Shown one piece after another: positions 49,717 through 59,314 of a stretch of 64,000 nt of DNA; the stretch's first letter is position 1; every line of letters starts with the position of its first letter. The stretch is from contig CAKRFP010000001.1 of assembly GCA_934320645.1 (NCBI GenBank), positions 1 through 64,000 of the forward strand, given 5' to 3'. Below the pieces are notes generated by a model. That model was not told where the DNA came from and did no database searches. It was given only the letters and a program-made list of their open reading frames with translations. Made by a program: the position numbers and the translations under genes. Source of the DNA: an uncultured Bariatricus sp. (lineage in GTDB: Bacteria > Bacillota > Clostridia > Lachnospirales > Lachnospiraceae).

Positions 49717-50583
49717 CTAATGGAAACGGATCTCCACACTACCTGCCCCATTTGATATCTCAATCGTGCGTTTCCTTCCATTATCGATCGACTTTTCCGT
49801 GCTTAAGCCTCCATATTCCTGATCATCTCCGATCTGGATGGAACCGGCGCTACTATCCAGTTCATAATTATAACTGTCTTCTGTTCCTTCCAGATCCAGT
49901 GTTACGCTTCCGGCTCCACACTCAATCTCTGTATCCTGCTTTACGGTTCCAGAAAAGTCTACGCTTCCGGCTCCTGCTTCTACCTCTAGTTCTTCCACAT
50001 CGGCATTTTTCACACTGCAGCCTGATGCTCCACTTTTTATCTTAAGGCTCTTCGCATTCAGTTCATCGATTTCCGCATTCGCTGCACCATATTCCATCTC
50101 AACCTCATCAAACCTATAGCCTTCCGGGAGATAGATCACAAGTGTTCCTTTTGCCCTGTTCATATTTTTGAAGCTACTGCGCATTCTGGTTGTTATCTCC
50201 AAAGTTTTTCCATCATCAGACAGCTTTTTCTGCACTGCATTTTCTGTTTTCATCCTGGAATCATTTATACAAATCTTGTCATCTGTACCCGTCTTGATCT
50301 GTACCTCACATGCACCGATATCAAGTTTCAAATTCTCTATATTTGAAAATGTCTCTTCTGATACAATATCTTCCGTATCATCCGCCTCATCATCGTCATC
50401 ATCATCAAACCATGTATCATCATAAGAAATATAATTCTTTCTAATGATACCAATCCCATTCGGATATGTTTTTTCAAACTCTGAAAAAGAAAAGCCAAGA
50501 CATAAAGCCACGATACAAAGTACAATGCCTGCTCCTGCCAGGCTTATAATCACTGTCCAGAAAATCTTCCATCCTTTTTTCAT
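49717..50583 (-). CDS. DUF4097 beta-repeat adhesin-like membrane protein
   Basis: A 288-residue protein. One N-terminal membrane helix (about 8-30), an acidic Asp-rich linker (DDDDDEADDTEDI), then a right-handed beta-repeat domain (DUF4097) with recurring units such as LKIKSGASGCSVKNADVEELEVEAGAGSV and the last repeat ending in SNGAGSVEIRFH. The repeats face outside. In Firmicutes this fold is paired with DUF1700 and PadR (LiaG-like). The ATG at 50583 follows AGGGG at nine bases; the earlier ATG is too close to it. It overlaps the DUF1700 gene end. Confidence 0.82.
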   Translation of the reverse strand: MKKGWKIFWTVIISLAGAGIVLCIVALCLGFSFSEFEKTYPNGIGIIRKNYISYDDTWFDDDDDDEADDTEDIVSEETFSNIENLKLDIGACEVQIKTGTDDKICINDSRMKTENAVQKKLSDDGKTLEITTRMRSSFKNMNRAKGTLVIYLPEGYRFDEVEMEYGAANAEIDELNAKSLKIKSGASGCSVKNADVEELEVEAGAGSVDFSGTVKQDTEIECGAGSVTLDLEGTEDSYNYELDSSAGSIQIGDDQEYGGLSTEKSIDNGRKRTIEISNGAGSVEIRFH

Positions 50584-51419
50584 CTGCATTCACCCCTCTT
50601 TTTCTGAAATGGTTTACGGCAAAGATTCACAATCCCCCGGAACATCATCGGAATCAGTTTGATACATCCCCATCCGATCAGTACTGTAAATGCTGCGCCA
50701 ACTGCAAGCATCAGGCATCCGGCTCCAAGCATTCCTATTCCGAGTACCGGTGAATAGAACAACTGTCCAAATCCATGAATTCCCACCAAAATTCCTGCAA
50801 ACGCAACTGCGATGGCTGCTATAAAAACAGCAAACGCTGCAACTGCAAGTCCGATCAAAGCTCCAAATGCAGCCAATAAAAAGCCAAACGCAGTCGGAAC
50901 TACGATCGGAATACCAATCACAAGGATACAAATAATCAGAATAACTTTGCCAACACTCCATTTTTTACGCGGTGTCTCTACTGTCTGCCCTGCACCATAT
51001 CCATTCATTCCGGTATAGGCATATCCCTGATTTACATTCCCTGTATAAGAATACTGTCTTTCTGAATATTGTCCTCCACCATCCTGCGAATTGTTTTGGC
51101 TGTATGCATCAGAATGACTGTCTTTGTAAAATCCATCTCTTCTTGCCGGAGACTCGCTGGTGTCAAAGCGGCTGTCCCGGTATCCTCTCTCACCATACTC
51201 GCCATAGCTTTCCGCCTCACCGATATTGCCATTTACCCCGGCACGGATCGTATCGGCAAGCTTTGCCGGGCTTCCAAGTTCTTCAATTACTTTTTCTTCA
51301 TTTTCATTCCCGGCATCATCAAAATAATCATTATAATACTGCAGCGCTTCTTCTCTTTCTTCTTTTGAAATTCCATGAAGCAGCGCTTCTAATTCCCGCA
51401 TATACTCTGTACGGCTCAT
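50580..51419 (-). CDS. DUF1700 membrane protein
   Basis: A 279-residue protein. N-terminal DUF1700 helical domain (1-80): MSRTEYMRELEALLHGISKEEREEALQYYNDYF and EELGSPAKLADTIRAG. A glycine/tyrosine/serine-rich disordered linker (80-165) follows, then four hydrophobic helices (about 175-270). Pairing with PadR upstream and DUF4097 downstream is a common Firmicutes arrangement, probably an envelope-stress sensor system. The start (51419) overlaps the PadR stop as ATGA, with GGAGG nine bases before; a longer frame inside padR is not used. Confidence 0.83.
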   Translation of the reverse strand: MSRTEYMRELEALLHGISKEEREEALQYYNDYFDDAGNENEEKVIEELGSPAKLADTIRAGVNGNIGEAESYGEYGERGYRDSRFDTSESPARRDGFYKDSHSDAYSQNNSQDGGGQYSERQYSYTGNVNQGYAYTGMNGYGAGQTVETPRKKWSVGKVILIICILVIGIPIVVPTAFGFLLAAFGALIGLAVAAFAVFIAAIAVAFAGILVGIHGFGQLFYSPVLGIGMLGAGCLMLAVGAAFTVLIGWGCIKLIPMMFRGIVNLCRKPFQKKRGECR

Positions 51420-51739
51420 TCGGCTGCACCTCCCTCGAACATCTCTGTAATCTTCCTTATGTAGTTCTTCCACTCAACCTTGTACAAATTCAGCTGTGCC
51501 ATTCCTTTTTCTGTCACTTTATAATATCTGCGGTTTCTCCCATCAAACTGCATATCGTAGACTTCCAGGCATTCATCTTTCTGAAGTCTTCTGAGTACCG
51601 GGTACATCGTTGATTCCGATACATCCAGAACTCTCCGGACATCCTGTGTGATCTTATATCCATAGGTTCCTTCCTGTTCCCGTGATACAACGGCAAGGAC
51701 GATTGCATCAAGAAGAGCAGCTCCGGTGTTAAATACCAT
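51416..51739 (-). CDS. PadR family transcriptional regulator
   Basis: A 107-residue winged-helix repressor: TGAALLDAIVLAVVSREQEGTYGYKITQDVRRVLDVSESTMYPVLRRLQKDECLEVYD, matching PadR wing-helix (GYxI, YPxLxxL). The helical C-terminus gives dimerisation. PadR-type repressors control their own operon; the 23-base palindrome overlapping the promoter at 51788-51819 is the expected operator. The operon continues with DUF1700, DUF4097 and PspC. Confidence 0.9.
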   Translation of the reverse strand: MVFNTGAALLDAIVLAVVSREQEGTYGYKITQDVRRVLDVSESTMYPVLRRLQKDECLEVYDMQFDGRNRRYYKVTEKGMAQLNLYKVEWKNYIRKITEMFEGGAAE

Positions 51740-51787
51740 ATTTATTCACATCCTTTTGTTTGTTGCTTGTTATATTGTTTTGTTAAG

Positions 51788-51819
51788 TATATTATATGTC
51801 ATATAATATAGTGAGTCAA
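51788..51819 (-). promoter_or_regulatory. PadR operon promoter with overlapping palindromic operator
   Basis: Minus strand: TTGACT (51814-51819), 17-base spacer, perfect TATAAT (51791-51796). A near-perfect palindrome TATATTATATG-T-CATATAATATA (51788-51810, eleven-base arms) covers the -10 box and most of the spacer. Its occupation by the PadR protein would block RNA polymerase. Confidence 0.75.
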
Positions 51820-51879
51820 TATAATATTGTATAAGACTTTCTGAAGATTTCCTAAAGAAATATGTGTGGGTGGATGGTG

Positions 51880-52030
51880 GGGGAAAGGGGACGTTATTTC
51901 CATCTACGCGCCGCTCAAGGTTATTGATTGCCCAGCCATCCGCTTGGGCGGGCTGCCGGGCCTGATGCTGTGGCAAAATTTGAGATTTGTTGAAATGGGG
52001 ACGCACAGCGCCTGTAAGGCGACTGTGCTG
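51880..52030. repeat. palindrome-rich, REP-like intergenic element
   Basis: A GC-rich patch in an AT-rich surrounding. Two copies of GGGGACG occur in the same orientation (near 51894 and 51997). A strong hairpin GCACAGCGCCT / AGGCGACTGTGC (52003-52028) and interlocking GCCC/GGGC repeats (51930-51962) follow. No open gene. Such compositional islands with GGGGAC-type ends resemble interspersed palindromic elements (REP/RAYT-related) in Clostridia; that identity is an inference, because only one copy lies in this window. Confidence 0.4.
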
Positions 52031-52044
52031 GGGGATTAAATATT

Positions 52045-52329
52045 TTAAATTATTTTTGAGTAAAGAAAAAATGGGATTATTATTTGAATGATTAGAATAA
52101 TAGGGATTCCTAATTTGAATTTCAGGTGGCGGGTTTTGTGGTGGTAGTGTTTCATGGCGAGGAGGGCGGCGGGGGAGCCGCCCAGGATGACCAGGAGGAT
52201 GAGGGTGCGTTCGGGGATTCGCCATTTGTGTTGGCGGGCTTTGGTTTTGTCGGCGGCGTAGGTGAAGTAGGTTATGAGGTTGATCAGGAGTGCGTATGTT
52301 AAAAATAGTATAGTTATGGTTTTTGTCAT
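52045..52329 (-). CDS. DUF1294 small membrane protein
   Basis: A 94-residue protein with three hydrophobic helices. The DUF1294 pattern is clear: AADKTKARQHKWRIPERTLILLVILGGSPAALLAMKHYHHKTRH, then KFKLGIPIILIIQIIIP. The family is widespread and uncharacterised; some members are fused to nucleic-acid-binding CSD domains, which makes linkage to addAB notable. It overlaps the addA stop by four bases (ATGA). It is the last gene of the hflX-addBA run. Confidence 0.85.
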   Translation of the reverse strand: MTKTITILFLTYALLINLITYFTYAADKTKARQHKWRIPERTLILLVILGGSPAALLAMKHYHHKTRHLKFKLGIPIILIIQIIIPFFLYSKII

Positions 52330-55300
52330 TTTGGGTGGTCCTCCAGGTGGATTTCTTTGCCTAAAGTGAAAGAATAAATGATCTGCTCTTTTACTTTTTT
52401 CTGGGTGATCTGTTCGAGGGCGCGGGTGTAGAGGCGGAGCTGTTCCTGATAGCGGTCTTTTAGTTCGGCTTCGGTTTGTACGCGGTCGGTTTTGTAATCG
52501 AGTACGACAATTTCTCCGTCTTCTTCAAAGTAGGCATCAATAATTCCCTGGATCAATACCATTTCCCCTTTTTTCTGATCTGGGTAAAATTCTTTTGCCT
52601 CCACACCGAGAACGAACGGCTGCTCGCGGTAGAGTGTTTTGGCTCTTGCTGCTTTTTGCATTCTTTTTCCGGAATTGGTATTGAGATACTCCAGAATGTC
52701 TTTTTGTCGGATACATCTGGCCGTCTCTGTGTCCAGATAGCCTTCTTTTTTCAGATTTTCTATGGTTTCCTTCAAAAGTTCCATGGTGTAGTTCTTTGTA
52801 AGATTAAGAAGCTCCAGTACCTTATGATAAGCAGTTCCTTTTTTTACGCCTTTTACCTCTTCTTCCTCTTTCATAAATTTAGGAAGGATCGGAACGATCT
52901 CCTCTTCCGGAATCAGCATTTCACCATCCTCTTCTTCTGAAACCGCTGCATATTTTTTCAGCTCGGATACGGTGTACTTCATTTTCATCTGATCTTCGCC
53001 CTGATGGGGGTATCTATAGGAAAATGCTTCTTCGATCTTTGCCTGAAAACATTCATCCGTCACAGCCATCGGATGTTCCTTTGCCTCGATTTTTTCAAGG
53101 AACACTTCCTTCTCCAGATAGTCTGCGGCTTCCTTATCCAGCTCGCCTTCTACCAGAGTATCAACACCGATTACCTTCATTTCAATTGGAACTTCTGCTG
53201 TTTTTCGTACTGCTGCAGGAAGAATCCAATCGTAGTAAGAAGTCGCATGTGCAAGTTTTGTAAAATCCAACGTTTCTTTCTGGCTGTTTTCCTGTTCCAT
53301 CTGGTATGCTTCCAGCTTGTCTGCCGCATGCGGAACGGTTCCGGTGAGAATCAGTTTTTCTTTCGCACGGGTAAGTGCTACATAAAGCACGCGAAGCTCC
53401 TCTCCAAGATTTTCCAGTCCGATCTCATTTTGGATGACCTTCTTTAAAAGAGTCGGTGATTTGGTTCTCCGCTCCAGATCAATCGCATCAATTCCAAGTC
53501 CCAGATCCGAATGGATCACCACGCTCGCTGTGGTATCCTGAATATTGAATCTCTTTCCCATGCCTGCCGCAATCACAACCGGGAACTCCAGTCCCTTACT
53601 TTTGTGGATACTCATCAGGCGGACTGCATCCGTTTGCTCATCATAAAGTCCCGCTTCTCCGAAGTCCACATTGTATTTTTTCAGTTGATCGATATAACGC
53701 ACAAAATGATACAGCCCCTTGTAGCTGGTTGCCTCAAATGCTTTTGCTCTGGTGATCAGCATATCCAGATTCGCGCGGCGCGCCCTGCCGCCTGGCATTG
53801 CCGCAATATAATCCCGGTATCCCGCCTTTTTCACAATTTCCCACAGAAGATCATGGATTGCCGTGTACGGCACCCGCTCGCGAAAATAATAAAGCCACCC
53901 AAATACTTCCCGGATTTTTTTCCGAATCCCTTCCGGAAGGTCTGTCTCTTTTTCTGGATCTGCTGCATCCAGTACGTTCTGATAAAATGGCACTTCCGCA
54001 TTCATTTCCCGGATCTTCGCCAGCTCTTCGTTAGTCATTCCTCCAAACGGGGATTTCAGAACCGCCGCCAGTGGAATGTCCTGGCGGAAATTATCGAGAA
54101 CACGCAGATAATCCATCATCCAGCCAATCTCCAGCGTTTCAAAATACCCGTCTGCCGATTCCGCAAGAACCGGGATTCCTTCCTCCTGTAAAATCCGTGT
54201 GACTGTATCCGTCCATCCCGCAGGGCTTCTTGTCAGGATTACAATGTCCTGATAGCGTACCGGACGCAAGTTTCCCGTTTCTTTATCTACAACCTGCTGA
54301 CTTTCCATCAGTTCTCCGATCCGCTGCGCGATCAGACGAACTTCCAACTCCTTTGCCGTCTGGCTTCCACTTCGCACAGAAAGTCCGATCTCGTCTTCCT
54401 CGCTTTTTGTATCCAGAAGCAAGATTTCCGTCTCGTCTCTTTCACATTCCGGATAGGATGCCCCTACATAGAGTGCCGCATTGTCATCATATGTGATCCT
54501 GCCAAGTTCTTCGGTCATGATCTGCCTGAAAATAAAATTCACCGCATCCAGTACCTCTGCCCGGCTTCGGAAATTTTTGTGCAGGTCGATCCGCCGGTTT
54601 TCTCCATCAGTCAGACTGTAGGTGTTGAATTTCTCCATAAAAAGTTCCGGTCTTGACAGGCGGAACTGGTAAATACTCTGCTTCACATCTCCGACCATGA
54701 AGAGATTATTCTCCCCTCTGCTGATCCGCGACACACTGGTCAGGATCGCCTCCTGGATCAGGTTACTGTCCTGATACTCATCAATCATGACTTCTTCAAA
54801 GGTATCCTGATAATCCTTTGCCACCTCAGACGGCACTCTTTTTCCGTCCTCTTTCCTGGTCAGGATCTGCAGGGCAAACTGTTCCATATCTCGGAAATCG
54901 ATCAGATTCTTTTCCGCTTTCTTTTCGGCAAGTGCCCTCTGATATTCCTTCACCAAACTGACCAGTTCCCGCATAACCGGAATACAGATTTCCCGGTCTG
55001 CTTCCATCTCTGACGGCGGCTGGAAAAAGTAATTGTTTCTTATGTCCTCTGCAAGTTTCTTCCAGGTTTCCCGATAAGCCTTCACCTGCTCTCTTTTTGC
55101 AGGATCTATCGCATCATCTTTCTTGCGGGACAGGGTTTTCCATGCCGGTTTTTCCCTCAGTGCCTCATACATTTCCTCATAATTCTCTGCACAAAAAAGT
55201 TTTCCAAGAACTTTCTGATCAGATTCCAGCATTTCCCCATACATGTATGGTCCGTCCGGTTCCATGCAGATCTGATCTGCCTTTTCCATCAGCTGCTGCA

Positions 55301-55967
55301 TATCTGCCAGGGTTCTGCGGATATATGTCATCACTTTTTCGATATAAACTGCATTTCCCCCACTCTCTTCATACATCTTCGCACAGCCATCCAGCCACTC
55401 CTCCGAATCCGGATAGCTTCCGGCGAACTCATACAGTCTGCTGATGATCTCTTCTAGCTGCAGATCTTCCCTTCCGGTCGCGAAGGTCTCCACAAAACGC
55501 AGGAAATCCTCATTCCCTTCTTCGTATTTTGCTTCCAGTAGTTCTTTCATTACATCCTGCTTTAAGAGTTTTAATTCGCCTTCCTCCGCAATCCTGAACC
55601 CCGGATCCAGATCGATCGTGTGAAAATATTCCCGGATTACAGACAGGCAGAAACTGTGGATCGTTGTGATCTTTGCCGTGTGGATCAGTGCCGACTGCCG
55701 CTTCAGATGCTCACTGGACGGATCTGCCTCCATCTCCTTTTCGATCGCGGCACCGATTCGTTCCTTCATCTCAGCAGCTGCCGCCTCGGTGTAAGTCACG
55801 ATCAGCATATGATCCACATCCACCGGATTTGCATCCCTTGTAAGTCTTGCAATGATACGCTCCACCAGAACGGCGGTTTTCCCGGAACCGGCAGCCGCCG
55901 ACACCAGAATATTATGATCGCGCAGTTCAATTACCTGCTGCTGTTCTTCGGTCCATTTTACTCCCAT
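52326..55967 (-). CDS. addA: ATP-dependent helicase/nuclease subunit A
   Basis: A 1213-residue UvrD-type helicase with C-terminal nuclease. Walker A ILVSAAAGSGKTAVLVERII near residue 30, LIVTYTEAAAAEMKERI (motif Ia), VMIDEYQDSN (Walker B), GDVKQSIYQFRLS and VRLMSIHKSKGLEFPVVI, then LYVALTRAKEKLIL. The RecB-type nuclease near the C-terminus has IVVLDYKTDRV with Asp and Lys. It unwinds and cuts DNA ends for recombination repair in AddAB (RexAB). Length is typical. Start overlaps addB by ten bases. Confidence 0.96.
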   Translation of the reverse strand: MGVKWTEEQQQVIELRDHNILVSAAAGSGKTAVLVERIIARLTRDANPVDVDHMLIVTYTEAAAAEMKERIGAAIEKEMEADPSSEHLKRQSALIHTAKITTIHSFCLSVIREYFHTIDLDPGFRIAEEGELKLLKQDVMKELLEAKYEEGNEDFLRFVETFATGREDLQLEEIISRLYEFAGSYPDSEEWLDGCAKMYEESGGNAVYIEKVMTYIRRTLADMQQLMEKADQICMEPDGPYMYGEMLESDQKVLGKLFCAENYEEMYEALREKPAWKTLSRKKDDAIDPAKREQVKAYRETWKKLAEDIRNNYFFQPPSEMEADREICIPVMRELVSLVKEYQRALAEKKAEKNLIDFRDMEQFALQILTRKEDGKRVPSEVAKDYQDTFEEVMIDEYQDSNLIQEAILTSVSRISRGENNLFMVGDVKQSIYQFRLSRPELFMEKFNTYSLTDGENRRIDLHKNFRSRAEVLDAVNFIFRQIMTEELGRITYDDNAALYVGASYPECERDETEILLLDTKSEEDEIGLSVRSGSQTAKELEVRLIAQRIGELMESQQVVDKETGNLRPVRYQDIVILTRSPAGWTDTVTRILQEEGIPVLAESADGYFETLEIGWMMDYLRVLDNFRQDIPLAAVLKSPFGGMTNEELAKIREMNAEVPFYQNVLDAADPEKETDLPEGIRKKIREVFGWLYYFRERVPYTAIHDLLWEIVKKAGYRDYIAAMPGGRARRANLDMLITRAKAFEATSYKGLYHFVRYIDQLKKYNVDFGEAGLYDEQTDAVRLMSIHKSKGLEFPVVIAAGMGKRFNIQDTTASVVIHSDLGLGIDAIDLERRTKSPTLLKKVIQNEIGLENLGEELRVLYVALTRAKEKLILTGTVPHAADKLEAYQMEQENSQKETLDFTKLAHATSYYDWILPAAVRKTAEVPIEMKVIGVDTLVEGELDKEAADYLEKEVFLEKIEAKEHPMAVTDECFQAKIEEAFSYRYPHQGEDQMKMKYTVSELKKYAAVSEEEDGEMLIPEEEIVPILPKFMKEEEEVKGVKKGTAYHKVLELLNLTKNYTMELLKETIENLKKEGYLDTETARCIRQKDILEYLNTNSGKRMQKAARAKTLYREQPFVLGVEAKEFYPDQKKGEMVLIQGIIDAYFEEDGEIVVLDYKTDRVQTEAELKDRYQEQLRLYTRALEQITQKKVKEQIIYSFTLGKEIHLEDHPK

Positions 55968-58900
55968 GTCTGCTTCTCCTCTTCCAGCTTCGCCATAATT
56001 TTCTCCATGACAATCTCCTTTGAAAGCTTTTCCAGCTTCCGGTATTCGTAGCCCTCGATCTGCTCGTCAAATCCACAGATATCCCGATACGGGCAGTAGG
56101 TGCAACCAGTCTGCTGCCCCATCTCATAAGGCAGAGCCTCCGCCTTTCCCCGGTACATTGCCCCCTGCAGATCTGTCCGCCTTTTCTGCGCATACGTCAG
56201 CACCGCATCAAATTCTTCCGGCAGAAGCATTTTTGATGCTTTTGAATAGCCGCTTTTTGTCTTTCCAGCCGGAATTACAAGCGAATTCCCCGAAAAATCC
56301 GCATCCAGCCTCTGGATCACCGCATCGTCCTGACGGATGATTCCATCCAGACGCAGTTCCTTCAAAATGGCTTCTTCCAGCTTTTCTTCATCCAGTTCTT
56401 TTCCAACGATCGGATCCTTCATCCGGTAATAAAAAATTCCGGCAGGTACGATCTTTTTCCCTGGATGCTTCCTTCCCTCCAGCTGAACCGCCTCTTCCAT
56501 ATAGACCACAAGCTGCATCTGCAATCCATGATAAAAAGCTGCCATATCAAAACTCTTCGCTCCGGTCTTGTAATCCAGAATCTTCACATAGACCTGATCC
56601 TCGGTCTCGCATGTATCGATCCGGTCGATCTTTCCACTTCCAAAACTGACCTCGTAGCCTTCCGGTTTAAAGCTTCCCTTGCGGAGCTGCTTTGTCATCG
56701 CCCAGACAGTACGGTTCATCATCCGCTTCATCCGCGGCACGATATATGCATTCCGGGCACTGCTATAGATCACAGTATTGCTGTAGTCAATGATACTTTC
56801 ATCCACACTTTCCGAAGCAAACTGTTCCTGCTGCTCTTTTGTAACCTCGGTCCATTCCAGACCTTCCCGCTCTACCCGGCAGGCATATTTTTCCAGTGCC
56901 TTGTGGAAAATATTTCCGAAATCAAGGGCAGCAAATTCATAGACTTCACGCTCTTTAAGGCGCAAACCATACTTCAGAAAATGCGCACAGGCACAGGCAG
57001 CAAATTTCTCAAGTCTTGAGATGCTCGGTGCCCAGTCCCCATAAAGCTTCCTTGCGGTCTTCTCAGTCAGATCATCCTCCGGTCTGTGGTATCTGCTGAT
57101 CCTTGCCAGATTATGCACCTTCTCGTTCCAGTCCTCCCTTACACAATACCAGCGGTACAATTCCTGCCAGCTTCCTTCTTCCATCTTCTTCGGATTCTGA
57201 AAGCCCTCGATCAGGGCTCCGATCCCGGTCTGCGGAAGCAGTTCTTTTACCTCCATGCCATACTGATCCATGTTAAATACATGCAGCTTCGGATACATTC
57301 TCTTCAGATCCCCGATCAGATATGCCGCTCTCCTGCTCTTTCCATCTGCCGAAACTTTACTGTAGGTCAGCATCAGCTCTTCCGTTGGTTTCGTCATGTG
57401 CAGATACAGGTAAAATTTCTGAATATAACTTTTTTCTCTCGCTCCCGGCGCAAGGGCAATCCCTTTTTCTTCAAATCGTTCCCGGTCTCTGTCGGAGATC
57501 AGCCCACCTGCAGATGCACTTCCCGGAATCAGGGAATCGTTGACCCCCAGAAGGATCAGTGCCCGGACATCTTTCAGTCTGGTTCGCTCGATATCTCCTG
57601 CCATCACTTCATCCAGGCTCGGTGGGATTACCCCAATCCTTGCCTCTTCCATTCCGGCATCCAGAAGCTCCCGGTATTCTTTGATGGCAATCCGTTCGTC
57701 TCCCAGAAGGCTGACAAACTTATCGAACAGCTCCATTACCACACGGTAAATCTGCGCATATTCTTTTGCAAGTGCCAGTTCCCCCTGCTCCGTAAATTGA
57801 TTTTCCAGTGCTTTCACCTGCTTCTGGATCTCTTCTTTTTCCAGAAATTCGCAGATTGCAAGTGTCACATCCCGAACTGTCTTCTGGCGTTGCTTTAAGA
57901 CAAACACCAGATCTTCTATTTTTTCCACAAAACGAACCCGGAGATGGTTCAACACCTCCAATTCTTCCTCTGTCGTATCCTTTGCCCTACGGATCCATTT
58001 TTCCTGCCATTTTTTATAGCCACGGATCCCAAGGGCAAGCACATAATTTTCCAGAAGATCCAGCTCTTCTCCGGTAAATCCGGTCAGATTGGTTCTTAAG
58101 AAACGAAAAACACTCTCCGCCGAAAAATTCTGCTCTGCCATTGCGAGCAGACTCCGTATATACTCTACAAAGGAATTTAAAAGGACATTCCGCTTATAGT
58201 CCATAAAAACCGGGATCTCGTATTCCCGGAAGGTTTTCTCGATCTCATCCGCATAAAGATTCATGTCACTTGCGATCACGGCGATCTCCCGGTAACGATA
58301 TTCTTTCTTACGAATCAAAAAACGGATTCTCTGTGCAGCACATTCCACTTCCATTCGTGGATTCGCCGCCGCATAAACCCGCACATTCCGCTGTTTTTCC
58401 TTATAAGTTCTGCCACTGTAACGGAACAGTTCTTTTTCCAGAAAGCCAAGTGCCGGGGCATCTTTAAAACGGTAGACCGGCTCCTGATACAGACACACCG
58501 GCTCTTCGACCAGCACCTTTTCTTCTCCCGCGATTTTCACAAGAGAAGTCACCATCTGCTTACTCAGTGCAAACAGCTGGTATTTGTCCTTCATCACATA
58601 CGGATCTTCTCTCTTGTCCATCGTAACGGTGATCATCACCTTCTGGCAGTGGTGCATCATTTCCCCGAGCACCTTGTTCTGGACCGGCGTAAATCCGGTA
58701 AATCCATCCAGTGCGATCACACTGTCTTTTAACATTCTGGATTTGCCCATCACATTGCAGAGAGTGTCCAGAATCTCTTCTTTTGTAATATATTTATCTG
58801 CAAGATATTCTTCAAATGCCTGATACATCACCTGGATGTCCTTTAATTTCCACGCCAGACAGGAAGACGCATCTGCCTCTGCGATCATCTCCTCCATCCC

Positions 58901-59311
58901 ATCCGGGGAAATGTTGTACTGTGTCAGTTCAGAAATGACGGATTTCACTTCACTGATATATCCCGGCTTTTTGATATTTCCTTTTAAAACCTTTAACATA
59001 TCTTCTTTTTTCCCGGCAAGCCGTCTGAGAATCAGATTCTTTCCTTCATCATCCAGGATCTCCCGGCCGCCGTTTCCCGTCTCTTCCAGAACACGAAAAG
59101 CAAGACGTGCAAAACTCAGCACGTCTATGTTCATAATTCCATGTCTTGGATGCCTGAGGACCAGTTCCTTCTGCGTCTGCATCGTGAACTGCTCCGGCAC
59201 CAGAATGATATAATTGGTATCAGGATGCTTGATTGATTCCTTAATGATGTGTTCATATAGATAATGCGACTTGCCCGAACCCGGATTTCCGAAAATAAAC
59301 TGTAAAGCCAT
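55958..59311 (-). CDS. addB: ATP-dependent helicase/nuclease subunit B
   Basis: A 1117-residue AddB. The P-loop IFGNPGSGKSHYLYEH lies at residues 5-20. The C-terminal nuclease has VKILDYKTGAKSFD. The [4Fe-4S] cluster ligands appear as AACACAH near 805 and CTYCPYRDIC near 1075. Other helicase motifs are degenerate, as usual for AddB. It acts with AddA at double-strand ends and on Chi recognition. It follows hflX by three bases, so it is coupled to that gene. Confidence 0.95.
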   Translation of the reverse strand: MALQFIFGNPGSGKSHYLYEHIIKESIKHPDTNYIILVPEQFTMQTQKELVLRHPRHGIMNIDVLSFARLAFRVLEETGNGGREILDDEGKNLILRRLAGKKEDMLKVLKGNIKKPGYISEVKSVISELTQYNISPDGMEEMIAEADASSCLAWKLKDIQVMYQAFEEYLADKYITKEEILDTLCNVMGKSRMLKDSVIALDGFTGFTPVQNKVLGEMMHHCQKVMITVTMDKREDPYVMKDKYQLFALSKQMVTSLVKIAGEEKVLVEEPVCLYQEPVYRFKDAPALGFLEKELFRYSGRTYKEKQRNVRVYAAANPRMEVECAAQRIRFLIRKKEYRYREIAVIASDMNLYADEIEKTFREYEIPVFMDYKRNVLLNSFVEYIRSLLAMAEQNFSAESVFRFLRTNLTGFTGEELDLLENYVLALGIRGYKKWQEKWIRRAKDTTEEELEVLNHLRVRFVEKIEDLVFVLKQRQKTVRDVTLAICEFLEKEEIQKQVKALENQFTEQGELALAKEYAQIYRVVMELFDKFVSLLGDERIAIKEYRELLDAGMEEARIGVIPPSLDEVMAGDIERTRLKDVRALILLGVNDSLIPGSASAGGLISDRDRERFEEKGIALAPGAREKSYIQKFYLYLHMTKPTEELMLTYSKVSADGKSRRAAYLIGDLKRMYPKLHVFNMDQYGMEVKELLPQTGIGALIEGFQNPKKMEEGSWQELYRWYCVREDWNEKVHNLARISRYHRPEDDLTEKTARKLYGDWAPSISRLEKFAACACAHFLKYGLRLKEREVYEFAALDFGNIFHKALEKYACRVEREGLEWTEVTKEQQEQFASESVDESIIDYSNTVIYSSARNAYIVPRMKRMMNRTVWAMTKQLRKGSFKPEGYEVSFGSGKIDRIDTCETEDQVYVKILDYKTGAKSFDMAAFYHGLQMQLVVYMEEAVQLEGRKHPGKKIVPAGIFYYRMKDPIVGKELDEEKLEEAILKELRLDGIIRQDDAVIQRLDADFSGNSLVIPAGKTKSGYSKASKMLLPEEFDAVLTYAQKRRTDLQGAMYRGKAEALPYEMGQQTGCTYCPYRDICGFDEQIEGYEYRKLEKLSKEIVMEKIMAKLEEEKQTWE

Positions 59312-59314
59312 CTG

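Noticed and set aside
51770..52225. A 151-codon minus-strand frame with a proline/histidine-rich start
   Set aside because: Out of frame with the DUF1294 gene and running through the palindromic repeat; low-complexity translation.
57086..57898. A 270-codon plus-strand frame inside addB
   Set aside because: Antisense to a strongly recognisable AddB; composition typical of a reverse-complement shadow.
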